From NCBI GenBank assembly GCA_963807425.1, contig CAWEBZ010000012.1, positions 558,001 through 622,000 on the forward strand: 64,000 bases of DNA. The letters run 5' to 3'. Origin of the DNA: VRUE01 sp963807425 (GTDB taxonomy: Bacteria; Actinomycetota; Thermoleophilia; Solirubrobacterales; 70-9). Each line of letters begins with the position of its first letter. The first letter of the stretch is position 1. The notes beneath the pieces were generated by a model. The model saw nothing but the letters and a program-made list of their open reading frames with translations, was not told where the DNA came from and searched no databases. The translations under genes were made by a program, and so were the position numbers. Below are positions 33,595 through 42,770 of this stretch, piece by piece.

Positions 33595-35225
33595 CTAGCG
33601 CTGTTTCAGCCGGGTCTTTTCCACTCGCGCCAGCTTCCGCTTCAGGCGCTGGAACTGCGCCTCCTCGCGCTCGGAGCGTTCGTAGCCCTCGTAGGCGAGG
33701 TTGGTTTCCTCCAGCGGGTCGGTCTTCAGGTCGTACATCTCCCACTGCGGCGGCTTCGGGTTCTTCTTGCTGACGTCGTAGTACCGGGCCAGCTTCCAGC
33801 GGCCTTCGCGGATGCTGACGATGTGGTTCGGCGGTTTCGGGTAGGGCGGTTTGGCCTGGCCCGACTGGAAGTCGTCGTAGGTGAAGACGACGTAGTCCTG
33901 GACCGGCTTCGCCGTCTTCGGCCGCAGGACCAGCTGCGAGTAGTCGACCCCCTGCCAGTTGGCGCGGGCCGATTTCGGCGCCGCCGCGAGGCTGGCCAGG
34001 GTCGGCAGGAAGTCGACGTGGGAGACCAGCGCGTCGGTGCTCTGCGGGGTCGGGAACAGCTTCGGGTTCGAGTAGACGAGCGGGACCCGCGTCGCCTCCT
34101 CGTAGAAGTTGAAGTTCTTCTGCCGCATGCCGCCGTGGGTCAGGCCCATCTCGCCGTGGTCGGCGGTGCGCACGATCAGCGTGTCGTCGAAGAGGCCGGT
34201 CTCTTCGAGTTTGTCGAGGACGTTGACCAGGTAGTTGTCGGAGGAGCGCATCAGGTTGCCGTAGTAGTTCAGGTAGGCGCGCTTTTCCTTTTCGGTTTGC
34301 GGCTTGCCGGTGAGGTTGAAGATCTTCAGGAACTGTTCCTGGACCGAGGGCTTGGTCGAGAGGTCTTCTTCGTCGGTCGCCGGCACGCCGATGTCGCCCT
34401 CCAGCCAGGAGTCGTCGTAGCCGGCTTCTTCGAAGGTCTTGCTCGGGTAGAAGAGGACGTCGTGCGGGTTGACCAGCGAGATCACCATGAAGAAGGGCTG
34501 CTGCTTGGCGGCGGCCGAGCTCAGGTACTGCATCGCGCCCTCGGACCCCGACTCCGGTGAGCCGGTCGATTCGATGAAGCGGCCGTCGTTGTCGACGAAG
34601 CCGCCGCCGGCCTCGGGGACGCTCTGGTTGGCGCCGGCGTCCGGCGGGTTCCAGCGCGTGAAGCCGTACTTTTCGAGGTCGGAGGGCTGTGCGTTTTCCT
34701 TCTGCGCCGGCTTCGAGCAGTGCCACTTGCCCTTGTAGACGACGTTGTAGCCGGCCGCCTTCATCACCGTGGCGAGGTTCGGCATCTCCGGCGGCCGCGG
34801 CAGTTCGACCTGGTGCGGGTATTCCGGGAAGGGCATGTCTTCCTCGAGCGTGTACTTGACCCCGTGCTGGGCGGGGAAGTAGCCGCTCATCAGGGTCGAG
34901 CGCGCCGGCGAGCACATGCAGGCGTTGGTGAAGGCGCGTTCGAAGCTGAGCCCGTGCTGGCGCAGCCGCCGCATCCCCGGCAGGTTCTGGCGCAGCCAGT
35001 TGGGCGGGAAGTGCTGGATCGCCCGCTCCTGGTCGGTGAGGAAGAGGACGATGTTCATCCCGGCGACGTCGCGCCGCTGCCTTTCGCCGGCGGCGAGCGC
35101 CCGCTCGACGCCGGCGCCCTGGGCAAGCAGCGCCGCGGCGGCCGCGCTGGCCCGCTGCCGAGCAGCTGCTTGCGGGTCAGCCCGTCCTGGTGCTGCTCGC
35201 GCGAGCCCTCGTCCGATCGACTCAT
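33595..35225 (-). pseudogene. Sulfatase (formylglycine type) with frameshifted Tat-like signal
   Basis: The 487-residue open part from ATG 35058 starts directly in the catalytic domain (MNIVLFLTDQERAIQHFPPN) and contains the sulfatase CxPxR motif as CSPAR (Cys49, to be converted to formylglycine), then LMSGYFPAQHGV, YKGKWHC, and RTADHGEMGLTHGG. Upstream in another frame is MSRSDEGSREQHQDGLTRKQ then LLGS, whose continuation after one missing base near 35160 is AAAAALLAQGAGVERALAAG, i.e. a Tat-like signal leading into the domain. True start is thus likely ATG 35225, overlapping the upstream stop (ATGA). Export suggests extracellular sulfate-ester hydrolysis. Confidence 0.8.
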
Positions 35226-36653
35226 CTGTTCCTCCTGAAGACGTCGACGGCGTTGCTGCCGAACGAGGTCGAGTAGAGATAGCGGCCGTCGGGGCTGAGC
35301 GCGATCGAGCTGACGCCGTTCAGCGCGCGCGCCGGCGTGCAGCCGGGCACCGAGCGCGGCGCCAGGCAGCCGGCCGCGCCCGGCTTCTGCGCCACCGAGC
35401 CTGCCTTGCCGCGATCGAGGACGGCGATCGCGCCGGTCTTGAAGGCGGCGACGTAGACGTTCCCCCCGTCGGGCGAGATCGCCAGGCCCTCGGGGGCGAC
35501 GAGCGCGCGGCCGAAGGAGCAGCCGGCGGCGCGCAGGTAGACCAGGCAGCCGCCGGTGCCTTCCTTCTGGGTCAGCACGCCGCTCGAGGAGGAGCGGCTG
35601 AAGGAGGTGACGCTGTTGCTGAACAGCGAGGTCACGTAGACGCCATCGTCGCCGGGGCTGACCGCGACCGCGTTGGCGCCGCTCAGCTGCACTGCCCGGG
35701 GTGCAACCGGTGAGCGCGCTCGTCGACGATGCAGCCGCTGCCGTCGGTCGCCTGGGCGAGGGCGCCGGTGCTGGCGTCGCGCGAGAGCACGACCACGGCG
35801 TTGGAGAGCGCCGTGGCGGCGTAGACGCTGGCGCCGTCAGCCGCTGATCGCCATCCCCTCGACCGATTTCAGGGCGATGCCGGTCGTGCAGCCCGCGGTC
35901 GCCTCGGCGATGCAGCCGGCGCTGCCGGCCAGCTGGGTCAGCGCCCCGGTCGCCGGGTTGCGGTCGAAGGCGGCGACCGCGTTGCCGAAGAACGAGCCGA
36001 CGTAGACGTTGTTGCCGTCGGGGCTGACGACGACGACGTCGGGCGCGACCAGGGCCCGGCCGGTGGCGCAGCCGGGGATCGGCAGCCCGGAGATGCAGCC
36101 GGCCAGCGGCGGCGGCAGCTGGCGCAGCGCGCCGGTTTTCGGGTTGCGGACGAAGGTCGATGACCGAGTTGCTCGCGCGCGAGGTCGCGTAGACGTTGCG
36201 GCCGTCGGGGCTGACCGCGACCGAGTTCGGTTCGTCGAGCCCGATCGCGACGGCGCAGCCGCCGGCGCCTTTGGCGGCGATGCAGCCTTTGGTCTTCCTT
36301 GCCTGCGCGAGGGTGCCGGTCTGGCGGTCGCGCGTGAAGATCGCGATCGCGTCGCTGTTCGAGGAGGCGACGTAGACGTTCTTGCCGTCGGGGCTGACCG
36401 CGATCGCCCGCGAGCCCATGAACGGTCCGGGGCCCTTCAGCGCCCGCGCGGTCCCGCAACTGCCGGCCTTCGAGGAGCGGTCGACAAGGCAGCCGCGCTT
36501 GCCGGCGAGCTGGGTCAGCGTCCCCGGCTTCGGCTTTTGCTTGGCGGCCTGTTTCGGGGCCCCGAGCGCTGCCGATGGCAGCGCCAGAACAGCCAGAGCC
36601 GTCAGCGCGAGGAGCGCAGGAGCGAGGCGGGAACGCAGAGCTGGGCGGTCCAT
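35222..36653 (-). pseudogene. Secreted beta-propeller (lactonase/YVTN-like) protein, frameshifted
   Basis: Signal peptide (1-31, ending LGAP) then repeated blades with the pattern AVSPDGKNVYVASSNSDAIA and IFTRDRQTGTL; at least seven such blades occur (AVSPDGRNVYATSRASNSV, VVVSPDGNNVYVGSFFGNAV, AISPDGGNVYVAAFKTGAI, ALSPDGRYLYSTSFGSNAV). Frames change near 36160, 35840 and 35695. Each blade carries a paired-Cys insert (GCLV...GSCGTARAL) of one type, which is unusual for simple YVTN repeats. It ends with FRRNR and overlaps the sulfatase start. Confidence 0.75.
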
Positions 36654-36689
36654 GGGCGGCGAGCCTATTCCGCCCCGCGGACGCCCCTC

Positions 36690-37969
36690 TCAGCCTTTGC
36701 CCAGCTTCAGGTTGCCGAGCACGCCGACCCGGATCCCCAGCCACGGGTAGGTGGCGGTGAAGAAGGTGTTGTCCTGCGGCTGCAGGCCGACCGCCGAGAG
36801 CCAGAGCTGGTAGACGGGCGCGTTGGCGATGCCGCCGTGCAGCCGCCGCCAGACCCGCTTGCCTTTGACCCCGAACGGGGGCGCGGTGATCGTGTCGGTC
36901 CACTCGACCGCGTTGCCGCCCTGGTCGAGGGTGCCCCAGGGACGAGGGTCCTCGCCTGGCCGACCGTGCCGAGGCTGCCTGAGTAGCTCTTTGCGTAGCC
37001 TTCGGCGGGGATGCCGAAGGGGTTGACGGTGGCGCAGGCCTGCGCCGTCTGGTTCGCGGGGCACCAGGTCGGCGCCGGGGTGACTTTCGGCGTGTGGAAG
37101 ATCGCCAGCGGCTGGGTCGAGGCGTTGGTGACGTCGCCGGTCTCGGGTCGAGCGTGGCTTCGCTTAGGCGCCGCCTGACCTTCGTCGCCGAAGGCGCCGG
37201 GGTTGGTCGGGTACTGCCAGTAGGAGTAGGTGCCGCCGCCGCTGGGGTCGTAGTAGGCGGACTTGATCCACTCGTCCTGGCTGGGGACGACGAAGCCGGA
37301 CTTGTCCGAGCGCGTCGTCTTCCGCTTGCGCATGTCGTACATCCCCCGCTCGGTTTTGCGCGAGAGCCGCACCCGGTAGGTGACGTAGCTGAAGGCGCCT
37401 TCGGTCCCGCCCTGCTTGGAGAGAAGCTTGCCGTTGTAGAGCGAGTTGACGAAGCGGGCCGAGCGCAGGAAGTTGGCGAAGCCGTAGGGCTTGTCGGCCC
37501 ATTCCGGAGCCGCCGCCGAGTAGTGCTGCCCGGCGGGAGCGCCAGCCGAGAAGTCGATCTGGCCGAACCGGGGCCAAGCCGCGCCGCTCTCGGTTTCGCT
37601 GTAGAGCTTGCGGGTGTTGCGGCCGGCTGGGTCGGCCGTGTTGAGGAACGCCACGTACTGGGCGACCGTCACCTCGAGCTGGCCGATGCCGTAGCCGTAG
37701 TCGACGCCGCCGACCGACTGACAGGCGGGAGCGCGCGGGCCTTTCGGCTGCGGTGCTTCGCTGCAGGTCCGGTAGATCGCATCCGTGAAGGGAACGATCC
37801 CGACCGCCGGATTCCCGGGCGCGCCGACCTGCATCGTCTTGAAGGTGAGGACAGAGGACGCTGAAGCGGCAAGCGTGCCCGCCGGAACGGCGAGAGTAAG
37901 GAGAGCCAGAACGATCAGCGCCGGCGCGACGCGCCCGCGGAAGGCGCCAAGCGCCGGGTGTGTATGCAT
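36690..37969 (-). pseudogene. Secreted FGE-sulfatase (SUMF1-like) domain protein, one frameshift
   Basis: A signal peptide (12-35) precedes VGGVDYGYGIGQLEVTVAQY then VAFLNTADP, FVVPSQDEWIKSAYYDPSGG and, after one frame change near 36945, GNAVEWTDTITAPPFG and YPWLGIRVG. These are the landmarks of the formylglycine-generating-enzyme/SUMF1 fold. The paired active-site Cys of true FGE near the C-terminus are not seen (RVWRRLHGGIANAPVYQLWL occupies that region). So a catalytic maturase role for the nearby sulfatase is not supported by motif, though position is suggestive. About 425 aa. Confidence 0.7.
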
Positions 37970-38071
37970 CGCTCCCTCTTCGGACCCATGGATCGAACCC
38001 CTTCGCCGATTGCGGGTGACCTTCGTAGCGGAACTCGCTCATCCGCCCATCGCCTCTACCCTGCCCTACCG

Positions 38072-39379
38072 ATGCGCCGGACTCGCCTCCCCGCCCTGCT
38101 CGTCGCCGTCGCGGCGATAGCCCTGCTGCTCAGTGGCTGCGTCTGGCTCAAGGAAGGCTCGACCGTTCTTACCCAGCCGGGCGGGATCGGCGGCGTCAAC
38201 CTGCGCTTCTTGCTCTGCACCACTGTGACCAGCGAAAAAGGCGAAACCAGCTGCGGATCGGGCTCAACTGCGACCGAAGGCCAATTCTTCGTCGGCCTCG
38301 TCATGCCCGCCGGGACGCAGGCGCCGGAAGCACTGACGGTCACGCCCGGCCCCGGCGCCGGACCGCTGACCCTGACCCGCAGCACGGAGGTCGCCCCGGC
38401 CCTCTCCTCGAACCCGGTATTCGCCGAAACCGGAACCGCGGTGCCGCCGCCGGGCTCCGAAATGTTCGGCTACGCCTCGAGCGTGATTGCCGAACCGGCG
38501 GGCCAGACGCTCGAATGGGCGGTCAGCGCCAACCTCAGCCTGCCACCCGTCGCCGACAGCGGCAGTTACGGCGGGCCGCTGCGGATCGCGGTGCTGCCCG
38601 CCAGCCGCGAAGTGACGCCCGAACGCCCCGCGAGTCGGCCGTTCAGCTGCTCCACCGAAGGCGACCTGACCTTCTGTTCCACAACGGAAACCGCGGTCGA
38701 ACTCGGCACCTCCGACCTGAAGATCGCCGCCCCCGCGAGCACCGCCGTCGCCCCCGGCACGCAGGTCAAAGTTCCCTTCACCCTCGACTTCGCCAGCAGC
38801 GCCGCGGCGCTGCCCAAATTCAGCCTCAAAGCGACCTCGACGCTGCCCGCAGCCGAACTGAGGCTCCCCAGCGCCAGCTTCAGCCGAGCGCCACGCAACA
38901 CGACCACAAGGCGCGCCCCGGCGACGACTCGCAAAGTCATCGTCACCGTGCCGCCGAGCGCCCGCCCCGGCAACTACGAACTCACGCTGACGGCGACCGC
39001 AACCCAGGGCGGAACAGTCACCAGCGTCGCGACGCTGACCGTGTCGCCGGCACTGAGAGCGCGGCTCGTGGCGCCGCGGCGAGTCAAGGCCAGCGTCGCC
39101 TCAGCGAAAGGCATCCCCGTTCGAGTGGTCATGCCGGTGGCCGGCTCGAAGCTCATCCTGCGCCTGCTGGAACAGAGTCCCGGAGGCAGCGGCCAGGCGC
39201 AGTTGAAGAAGATCGTGCGCAAAGCAAAGGCCGCCGGGCCCTTGCCGCTGCGCCTCAAGCTCCCCCCGGCCAAGACCCTCGCCCTGCTCGCGGCCGAGGC
39301 GAAGCTGACCCTGAAAGCGACGATCTCGACCCCGGGCCTCAAACCCCGCAAGCTGACCCGCACCCTGCGTCTGCGCTGA
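38072..39379 (+). CDS. Secreted lipoprotein, unknown function
   Basis: 435 aa. A lipoprotein signal ends LLLSGC (Cys24). The rest is beta-rich and Thr/Ala/Pro-rich: two likely Ig/CARDB-like sandwiches (ASTAVAPGTQVKVPFTLDF; VTVPPSARPGNYELTLTATA) and a C-terminal domain with LVAPRRVKASVASAKGIPV and basic strands. The architecture is that of a surface-anchored adhesive/structural protein. No enzyme motif. Divergent from the FGE-like gene, with promoters in 37970-38071. Confidence 0.7.
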   Translation: MRRTRLPALLVAVAAIALLLSGCVWLKEGSTVLTQPGGIGGVNLRFLLCTTVTSEKGETSCGSGSTATEGQFFVGLVMPAGTQAPEALTVTPGPGAGPLTLTRSTEVAPALSSNPVFAETGTAVPPPGSEMFGYASSVIAEPAGQTLEWAVSANLSLPPVADSGSYGGPLRIAVLPASREVTPERPASRPFSCSTEGDLTFCSTTETAVELGTSDLKIAAPASTAVAPGTQVKVPFTLDFASSAAALPKFSLKATSTLPAAELRLPSASFSRAPRNTTTRRAPATTRKVIVTVPPSARPGNYELTLTATATQGGTVTSVATLTVSPALRARLVAPRRVKASVASAKGIPVRVVMPVAGSKLILRLLEQSPGGSGQAQLKKIVRKAKAAGPLPLRLKLPPAKTLALLAAEAKLTLKATISTPGLKPRKLTRTLRLR

Positions 39380-39413
39380 TCCGGTCCAGCCGCGCTCACT
39401 CAGTAATTACAAG

Positions 39414-39458
39414 GGTGGACGACCGGATTCGACCCGGCGACCCGCCTGAACCACACTG
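39414..39458 (-). repeat. Duplicated 3' part of tRNA-His (att-like scar)
   Basis: GGTGGACGACCGGATTCGA then CCCGGCGACCCGCCTGAACC repeats the 3' half of the tRNA-His gene at 41672 (acceptor 3' strand, T arm, part of anticodon arm) with three differences, one an inserted C. Same orientation as the tRNA and on its 3' side, 2.2 kb away. This is the standard layout of an element integrated at a tRNA 3' end. Confidence 0.7.
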
Positions 39459-39641
39459 TGGTTCGCGCATACCGACCGATACGCCGGAAAGATCTTTCGG
39501 GTCCGCGCCGGCTGTCGCCTCTCCGTGCAGTTCACAAGAAGAAGGACGAGACCTCGTACCCCTGAAGCGAAGGCGTTACCCGGAAATAATTCGTCTGGCC
39601 GCGACATCCCGACCCCTGCCTCTACGTCACGTTCCGTTGCA

Positions 39642-41489
39642 CTAGGGAATTGCAGCGAGGTCCAGATGGTTTTCGATCGACCCGGCCATCGCGCTGCCCC
39701 CGACCAGTTTCTCGTAGTACGTACCACCCTCGGGCCATTCCCGCGTGTTCACCGTCAGCGCCCAGTCGATGCCATCGGCTCGAGAGGAGGCATACGTCGC
39801 GGCACCAGCGGTACCTCCGGAGCGCGGGCCCGGCGCCCTCGGACCTATGCCGGCGACCGAGTGCCGGTGGATGAACCGGACCAGCGTCTCCGCCGAGCAG
39901 GCGAGCCCCGCACAACCGGCCGCGACCTCCTTGATCTGTTCGTCGCCCCCGTAGACGGCGGGGACCAGTGCCCAGGAGCCGAGGTCCAGAGGATTCGAGC
40001 CCAGATTCCTGTCCTCGGCTATCGCCTGCGAGGACGGGCGTTCTGAGGCGCGCGTCGCGCTCACCACCACCGGCGAGATTCCCTCCGGGTCGAGGACGGC
40101 CGCCTTGAGAAAGGTGAGGAAGTCCTGCCCCGTGACCTGCTCGACCACAGCGGTGAGCAGGAGGTAGTCGTAGTTCGAGTACTCGACCTTCGAGCCAGGG
40201 GCGAAGTCGAGGTTCCTTCCGTACATGAAGCGCGCGACGTCCAGCTTGGTGACCGGGGCGCTCAAGCCGAGGCTTCGTGCGATCGCACGCATCCCGTAGG
40301 TGGGGTCCCACTTCCTCTTGTCGTCGCCCCCTTCGTATTTGACCAGCTGTCCCACGGTTATTTCGTCGCTGCGCGGATCTTTCGGGCTGGAGAAGCCCAG
40401 AAGCGGATAGACCCTGGTCGCTGGGGTCAGCTGACCCGAGTCGTAGAGCGCCTGCACCGCGGCGGCGGTGAACATCTTGCTGCAGCTCGCGAGCAGGAAT
40501 ACGTCCGTCGGCACGGTCTTGCGGTAGCTCGCCTCGGCCCAGGTGTAACCGCGCGACATCCTGATCGCGCCGTTCCTGGCGACCACGAGCTGTGCTGCCC
40601 GGACCCCGCAGGCAACCATGAAGTCCTGGATCGTGCGATCGAGGTCGGCCAGTTCGGGCGGGAACGACCCCGTCCTCCTCGAGATCCGGGGGACCGGGAG
40701 GTCCTGGCGAGCGAAGATCGCGGCAAAGCGCGTCCCCGATCCGCTGCCCCCGCCATGCAGGCAGATGGGATAGAGCCTGTGTTTTTTCTGCCGGCCCCGT
40801 TCGGCCTCGAAGTCGCCCGCGGTCATGTCGTGGCGCGCTACCCAGTCGCCGACGACGTCGTCGCGAAAGGAGGCGCAGTACAGCTGGGCGTCGGAGAGCG
40901 TGACGAAGGCGGGTCGGTAGCCCGCTAGCTCGTGGCCCGGCAGCTGGGTCAGAGCTTTGAACTCCTTCTGGTAGGTCGTGCGCGACTCGAGCGGAGCCAG
41001 GTTCCACTTGGTGGCGCCGGGGTTTGGGTGCCACACTCCGGCGTAGCGGACTTCTTCCCCGTCGCCGTAGATCGCAGCCGAGCGCAGGATCAGCCCCCCC
41101 TCGCGGGCGATCCGGTCCTTGCAGCGGAAGGCAAGGTCTTCTTTGTCGGTCCCGTTGATCAACCCGTGGTGTATTTCGCAGTCCCCCAGGCCCTGCTCGG
41201 CGACAGCGGCAAAGACTTCGTTCCCGGCGGTGCCGGTCACCGCGATGAGCACCGGTGCGAACCCGTCGGGTTCGATCCCTTTCAGCCAGTCCTCGAACCC
41301 GTTTTCGTCGACCTCGTGCACAGCCACCCAGTGGGGCTGCGGACGATATACCCAGGCCGCCGCGTACATGCGGGCGGATCCCTCTCCATAGACGCTGAGG
41401 GAGATCGGTCGGAACCCCGCCTCACCCAGCAACGCGATCTGGTTCTGGTGCTCGGCGGCGGGGACGTCGTAGTAGGCGTCGAACTGCAT
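39642..41489 (-). CDS. Beta-lactamase-fold serine hydrolase with N-terminal RYAAxW-type repeats (polyglycine-hydrolase-like)
   Basis: 615 aa. The N-terminal ~270 residues carry three repeats resembling the bacterial tandem repeat found before beta-lactamase domains: GFRPISLSVYGEG then ARMYAAAWV, VRYAGVWHPN, and TRFAAIFARQ. From ~300 on is a class C/esterase-type domain: Ser-x-x-Lys in ASCSKMFTAAAV, Tyr-x-Asn in EYSNYDYLLL, and a late GGSAMAGS region. This two-part design matches polyglycine hydrolases, endopeptidases known from fungi, with bacterial relatives. No signal peptide seen. It is the only gene between the two tRNA-His copies. Confidence 0.8.
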   Translation of the reverse strand: MQFDAYYDVPAAEHQNQIALLGEAGFRPISLSVYGEGSARMYAAAWVYRPQPHWVAVHEVDENGFEDWLKGIEPDGFAPVLIAVTGTAGNEVFAAVAEQGLGDCEIHHGLINGTDKEDLAFRCKDRIAREGGLILRSAAIYGDGEEVRYAGVWHPNPGATKWNLAPLESRTTYQKEFKALTQLPGHELAGYRPAFVTLSDAQLYCASFRDDVVGDWVARHDMTAGDFEAERGRQKKHRLYPICLHGGGSGSGTRFAAIFARQDLPVPRISRRTGSFPPELADLDRTIQDFMVACGVRAAQLVVARNGAIRMSRGYTWAEASYRKTVPTDVFLLASCSKMFTAAAVQALYDSGQLTPATRVYPLLGFSSPKDPRSDEITVGQLVKYEGGDDKRKWDPTYGMRAIARSLGLSAPVTKLDVARFMYGRNLDFAPGSKVEYSNYDYLLLTAVVEQVTGQDFLTFLKAAVLDPEGISPVVVSATRASERPSSQAIAEDRNLGSNPLDLGSWALVPAVYGGDEQIKEVAAGCAGLACSAETLVRFIHRHSVAGIGPRAPGPRSGGTAGAATYASSRADGIDWALTVNTREWPEGGTYYEKLVGGSAMAGSIENHLDLAAIP

Positions 41490-41671
41490 CCGGTCCCACC
41501 CTTCTCCCCTGCCCGTAATGGACAGGGCAAATCTAATCGTTCGGCAGACCTTCAGTCAATGTCAAGAGCCGAAAGGGACGCGTCCGACGGCGGGCACATC
41601 AGCGGATCTTTGAAAATTGTCCCCGATGCCCCCCGATTGAGAAGCAACATCTGCCTCAAACGGCAGAGAAA

Positions 41672-41745
41672 GGTGGACGACCGGATTCGAACCGGCGACC
41701 GCCTGGACCACAACCAGGAGCTCTACCAACTGAGCTACGTCCACC
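41672..41745 (-). tRNA. tRNA-His (GTG)
   Basis: Folds as a full cloverleaf on the minus strand: acceptor GTGGACG/CGTCCAC, D arm GCTC...GAGC, anticodon arm CCTGG-TTGTGGT-CCAGG with anticodon GTG, T arm GCCGG-TTCGAAT-CCGGT. The extra 5' G(-1) opposite C73 is the tRNA-His identity element. CCA is not encoded. 74 nt. Confidence 0.97.
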
Positions 41746-41758
41746 GCGTGGCTCCAAT

Positions 41759-42490
41759 CTAGCGGGCCGGAGGGCGATTGGCCGCGACCAGGGCGGCGAA
41801 GGCTTGGAGGCCGGGGGTGGTGCGCTCGACCAGCTCTGGCTCGGCGGCTTCGGCGGCGGCTGGAAGGGCGGCGGCGCCCTTGTCGCCCAGGGCCTCGCAG
41901 GCCTCGTGGACCATCTCCGGTACCGCCAGCCAGGCCTCGAGCAGAGCGAAGTCCGCCTCGAGGTGGAAAAGCACTCCCCAGGCATTGCCGCGGCGGAATG
42001 CCTGGTGCTCGGTCCGGGCAGAGCGGGCGAGGGGCTGGGCGCCCTCGGGCAGATCGAAGACGTCGCCGTGCCAATGCAGGACGGTCGTGCTCGGGGCGAG
42101 CGCGCCGAGGACCGGATCGTCGGGGTCAAGGACCTCCACCGGAGCGAAGCCGAGCTCGGGCTTCTCCCCCGGCCTCACCTCGGCCCCCAGCGCACGCGCA
42201 AGCAGCTGCGCGCCAAGGCAGATGCCGAGCACCGGCATCTCGCGGCGCACGGCCTCGGCGAGCCACTCGCGCTCGGCGCCAAGGGCCGGGTGGCGGTCGG
42301 TGTCGTCGACGTTCATCGGGCCGCCCATGACGACGGCACCGGCAACCTCGTCATGGTTGGGCAGCGCCTGGCCGGCGAGCGGTTTAACGGTGTGCACTAC
42401 CAGGGACTGGGAGGCATCGAGGATGCGGTGCGGCGTCTCCCAAGGGACGTGCTGAATCGCCAGCAGGGTGGGACGGTCGTCCAGGCTCAC
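41759..42490 (-). CDS. Class I glutamine amidotransferase (GMP synthase-like)
   Basis: 243 aa from GTG 42490. VPVLGICLGAQLLARALGAE-type nucleophile elbow with Cys91, AGAVVMGGPMNVDD (oxyanion region), and HWHGDVFDLPEGA plus FHLEADFALLEAW supplying the His and Glu. Similar stand-alone proteins are annotated GMP synthase-like amidotransferases; the amide acceptor is unknown. The frame is open beyond the GTG but without similarity. It lies 13 bases from the tRNA-His gene. Confidence 0.87.
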   Translation of the reverse strand: MSLDDRPTLLAIQHVPWETPHRILDASQSLVVHTVKPLAGQALPNHDEVAGAVVMGGPMNVDDTDRHPALGAEREWLAEAVRREMPVLGICLGAQLLARALGAEVRPGEKPELGFAPVEVLDPDDPVLGALAPSTTVLHWHGDVFDLPEGAQPLARSARTEHQAFRRGNAWGVLFHLEADFALLEAWLAVPEMVHEACEALGDKGAAALPAAAEAAEPELVERTTPGLQAFAALVAANRPPAR

Positions 42491-42524
42491 GGCGATCCAG
42501 GCTAGCCGCGATACCGTTGCCGGG

Positions 42525-42770
42525 ATGTCGAAGCGACGCCTCGCGATCTTCCGGCCGCAGGCCCCGGCCGCGACGGCCATCGGGGCGCAGGCTCGCGGCG
42601 CCGTCGCGATCGGGGCGCTTGCCGTCGGCGCCGCAGCGGTCGGCGGCTTTGCGATCGGGCGGCTCAGCGTCGGTCGCCTGGCTGTTGGACGGGCCAAGTT
42701 CGGCAAGCTGAAGGTCGACGAGCTCGAGGTCGGGCGGCTGACCGTCCACGAGCGGACGCCCGAGGCGTGA
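42525..42770 (+). CDS. Small Gly/Ala/Val repeat protein
   Basis: 81 aa from ATG 42525. After a basic start (MSKRRLAIFRPQ) it consists of short periodic units AIGAxAxGAxAVGG, then FAIGRLSVGRLAVGRAKFGKLK and VDELEVGRLTV, a five-to-six residue rhythm like pentapeptide or small beta-solenoid repeats. It overlaps the next gene by four bases (GTGA) so is translationally coupled to it. Not recognised. Divergent from the amidotransferase gene, 34 bases apart. Confidence 0.6.
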   Translation: MSKRRLAIFRPQAPAATAIGAQARGAVAIGALAVGAAAVGGFAIGRLSVGRLAVGRAKFGKLKVDELEVGRLTVHERTPEA

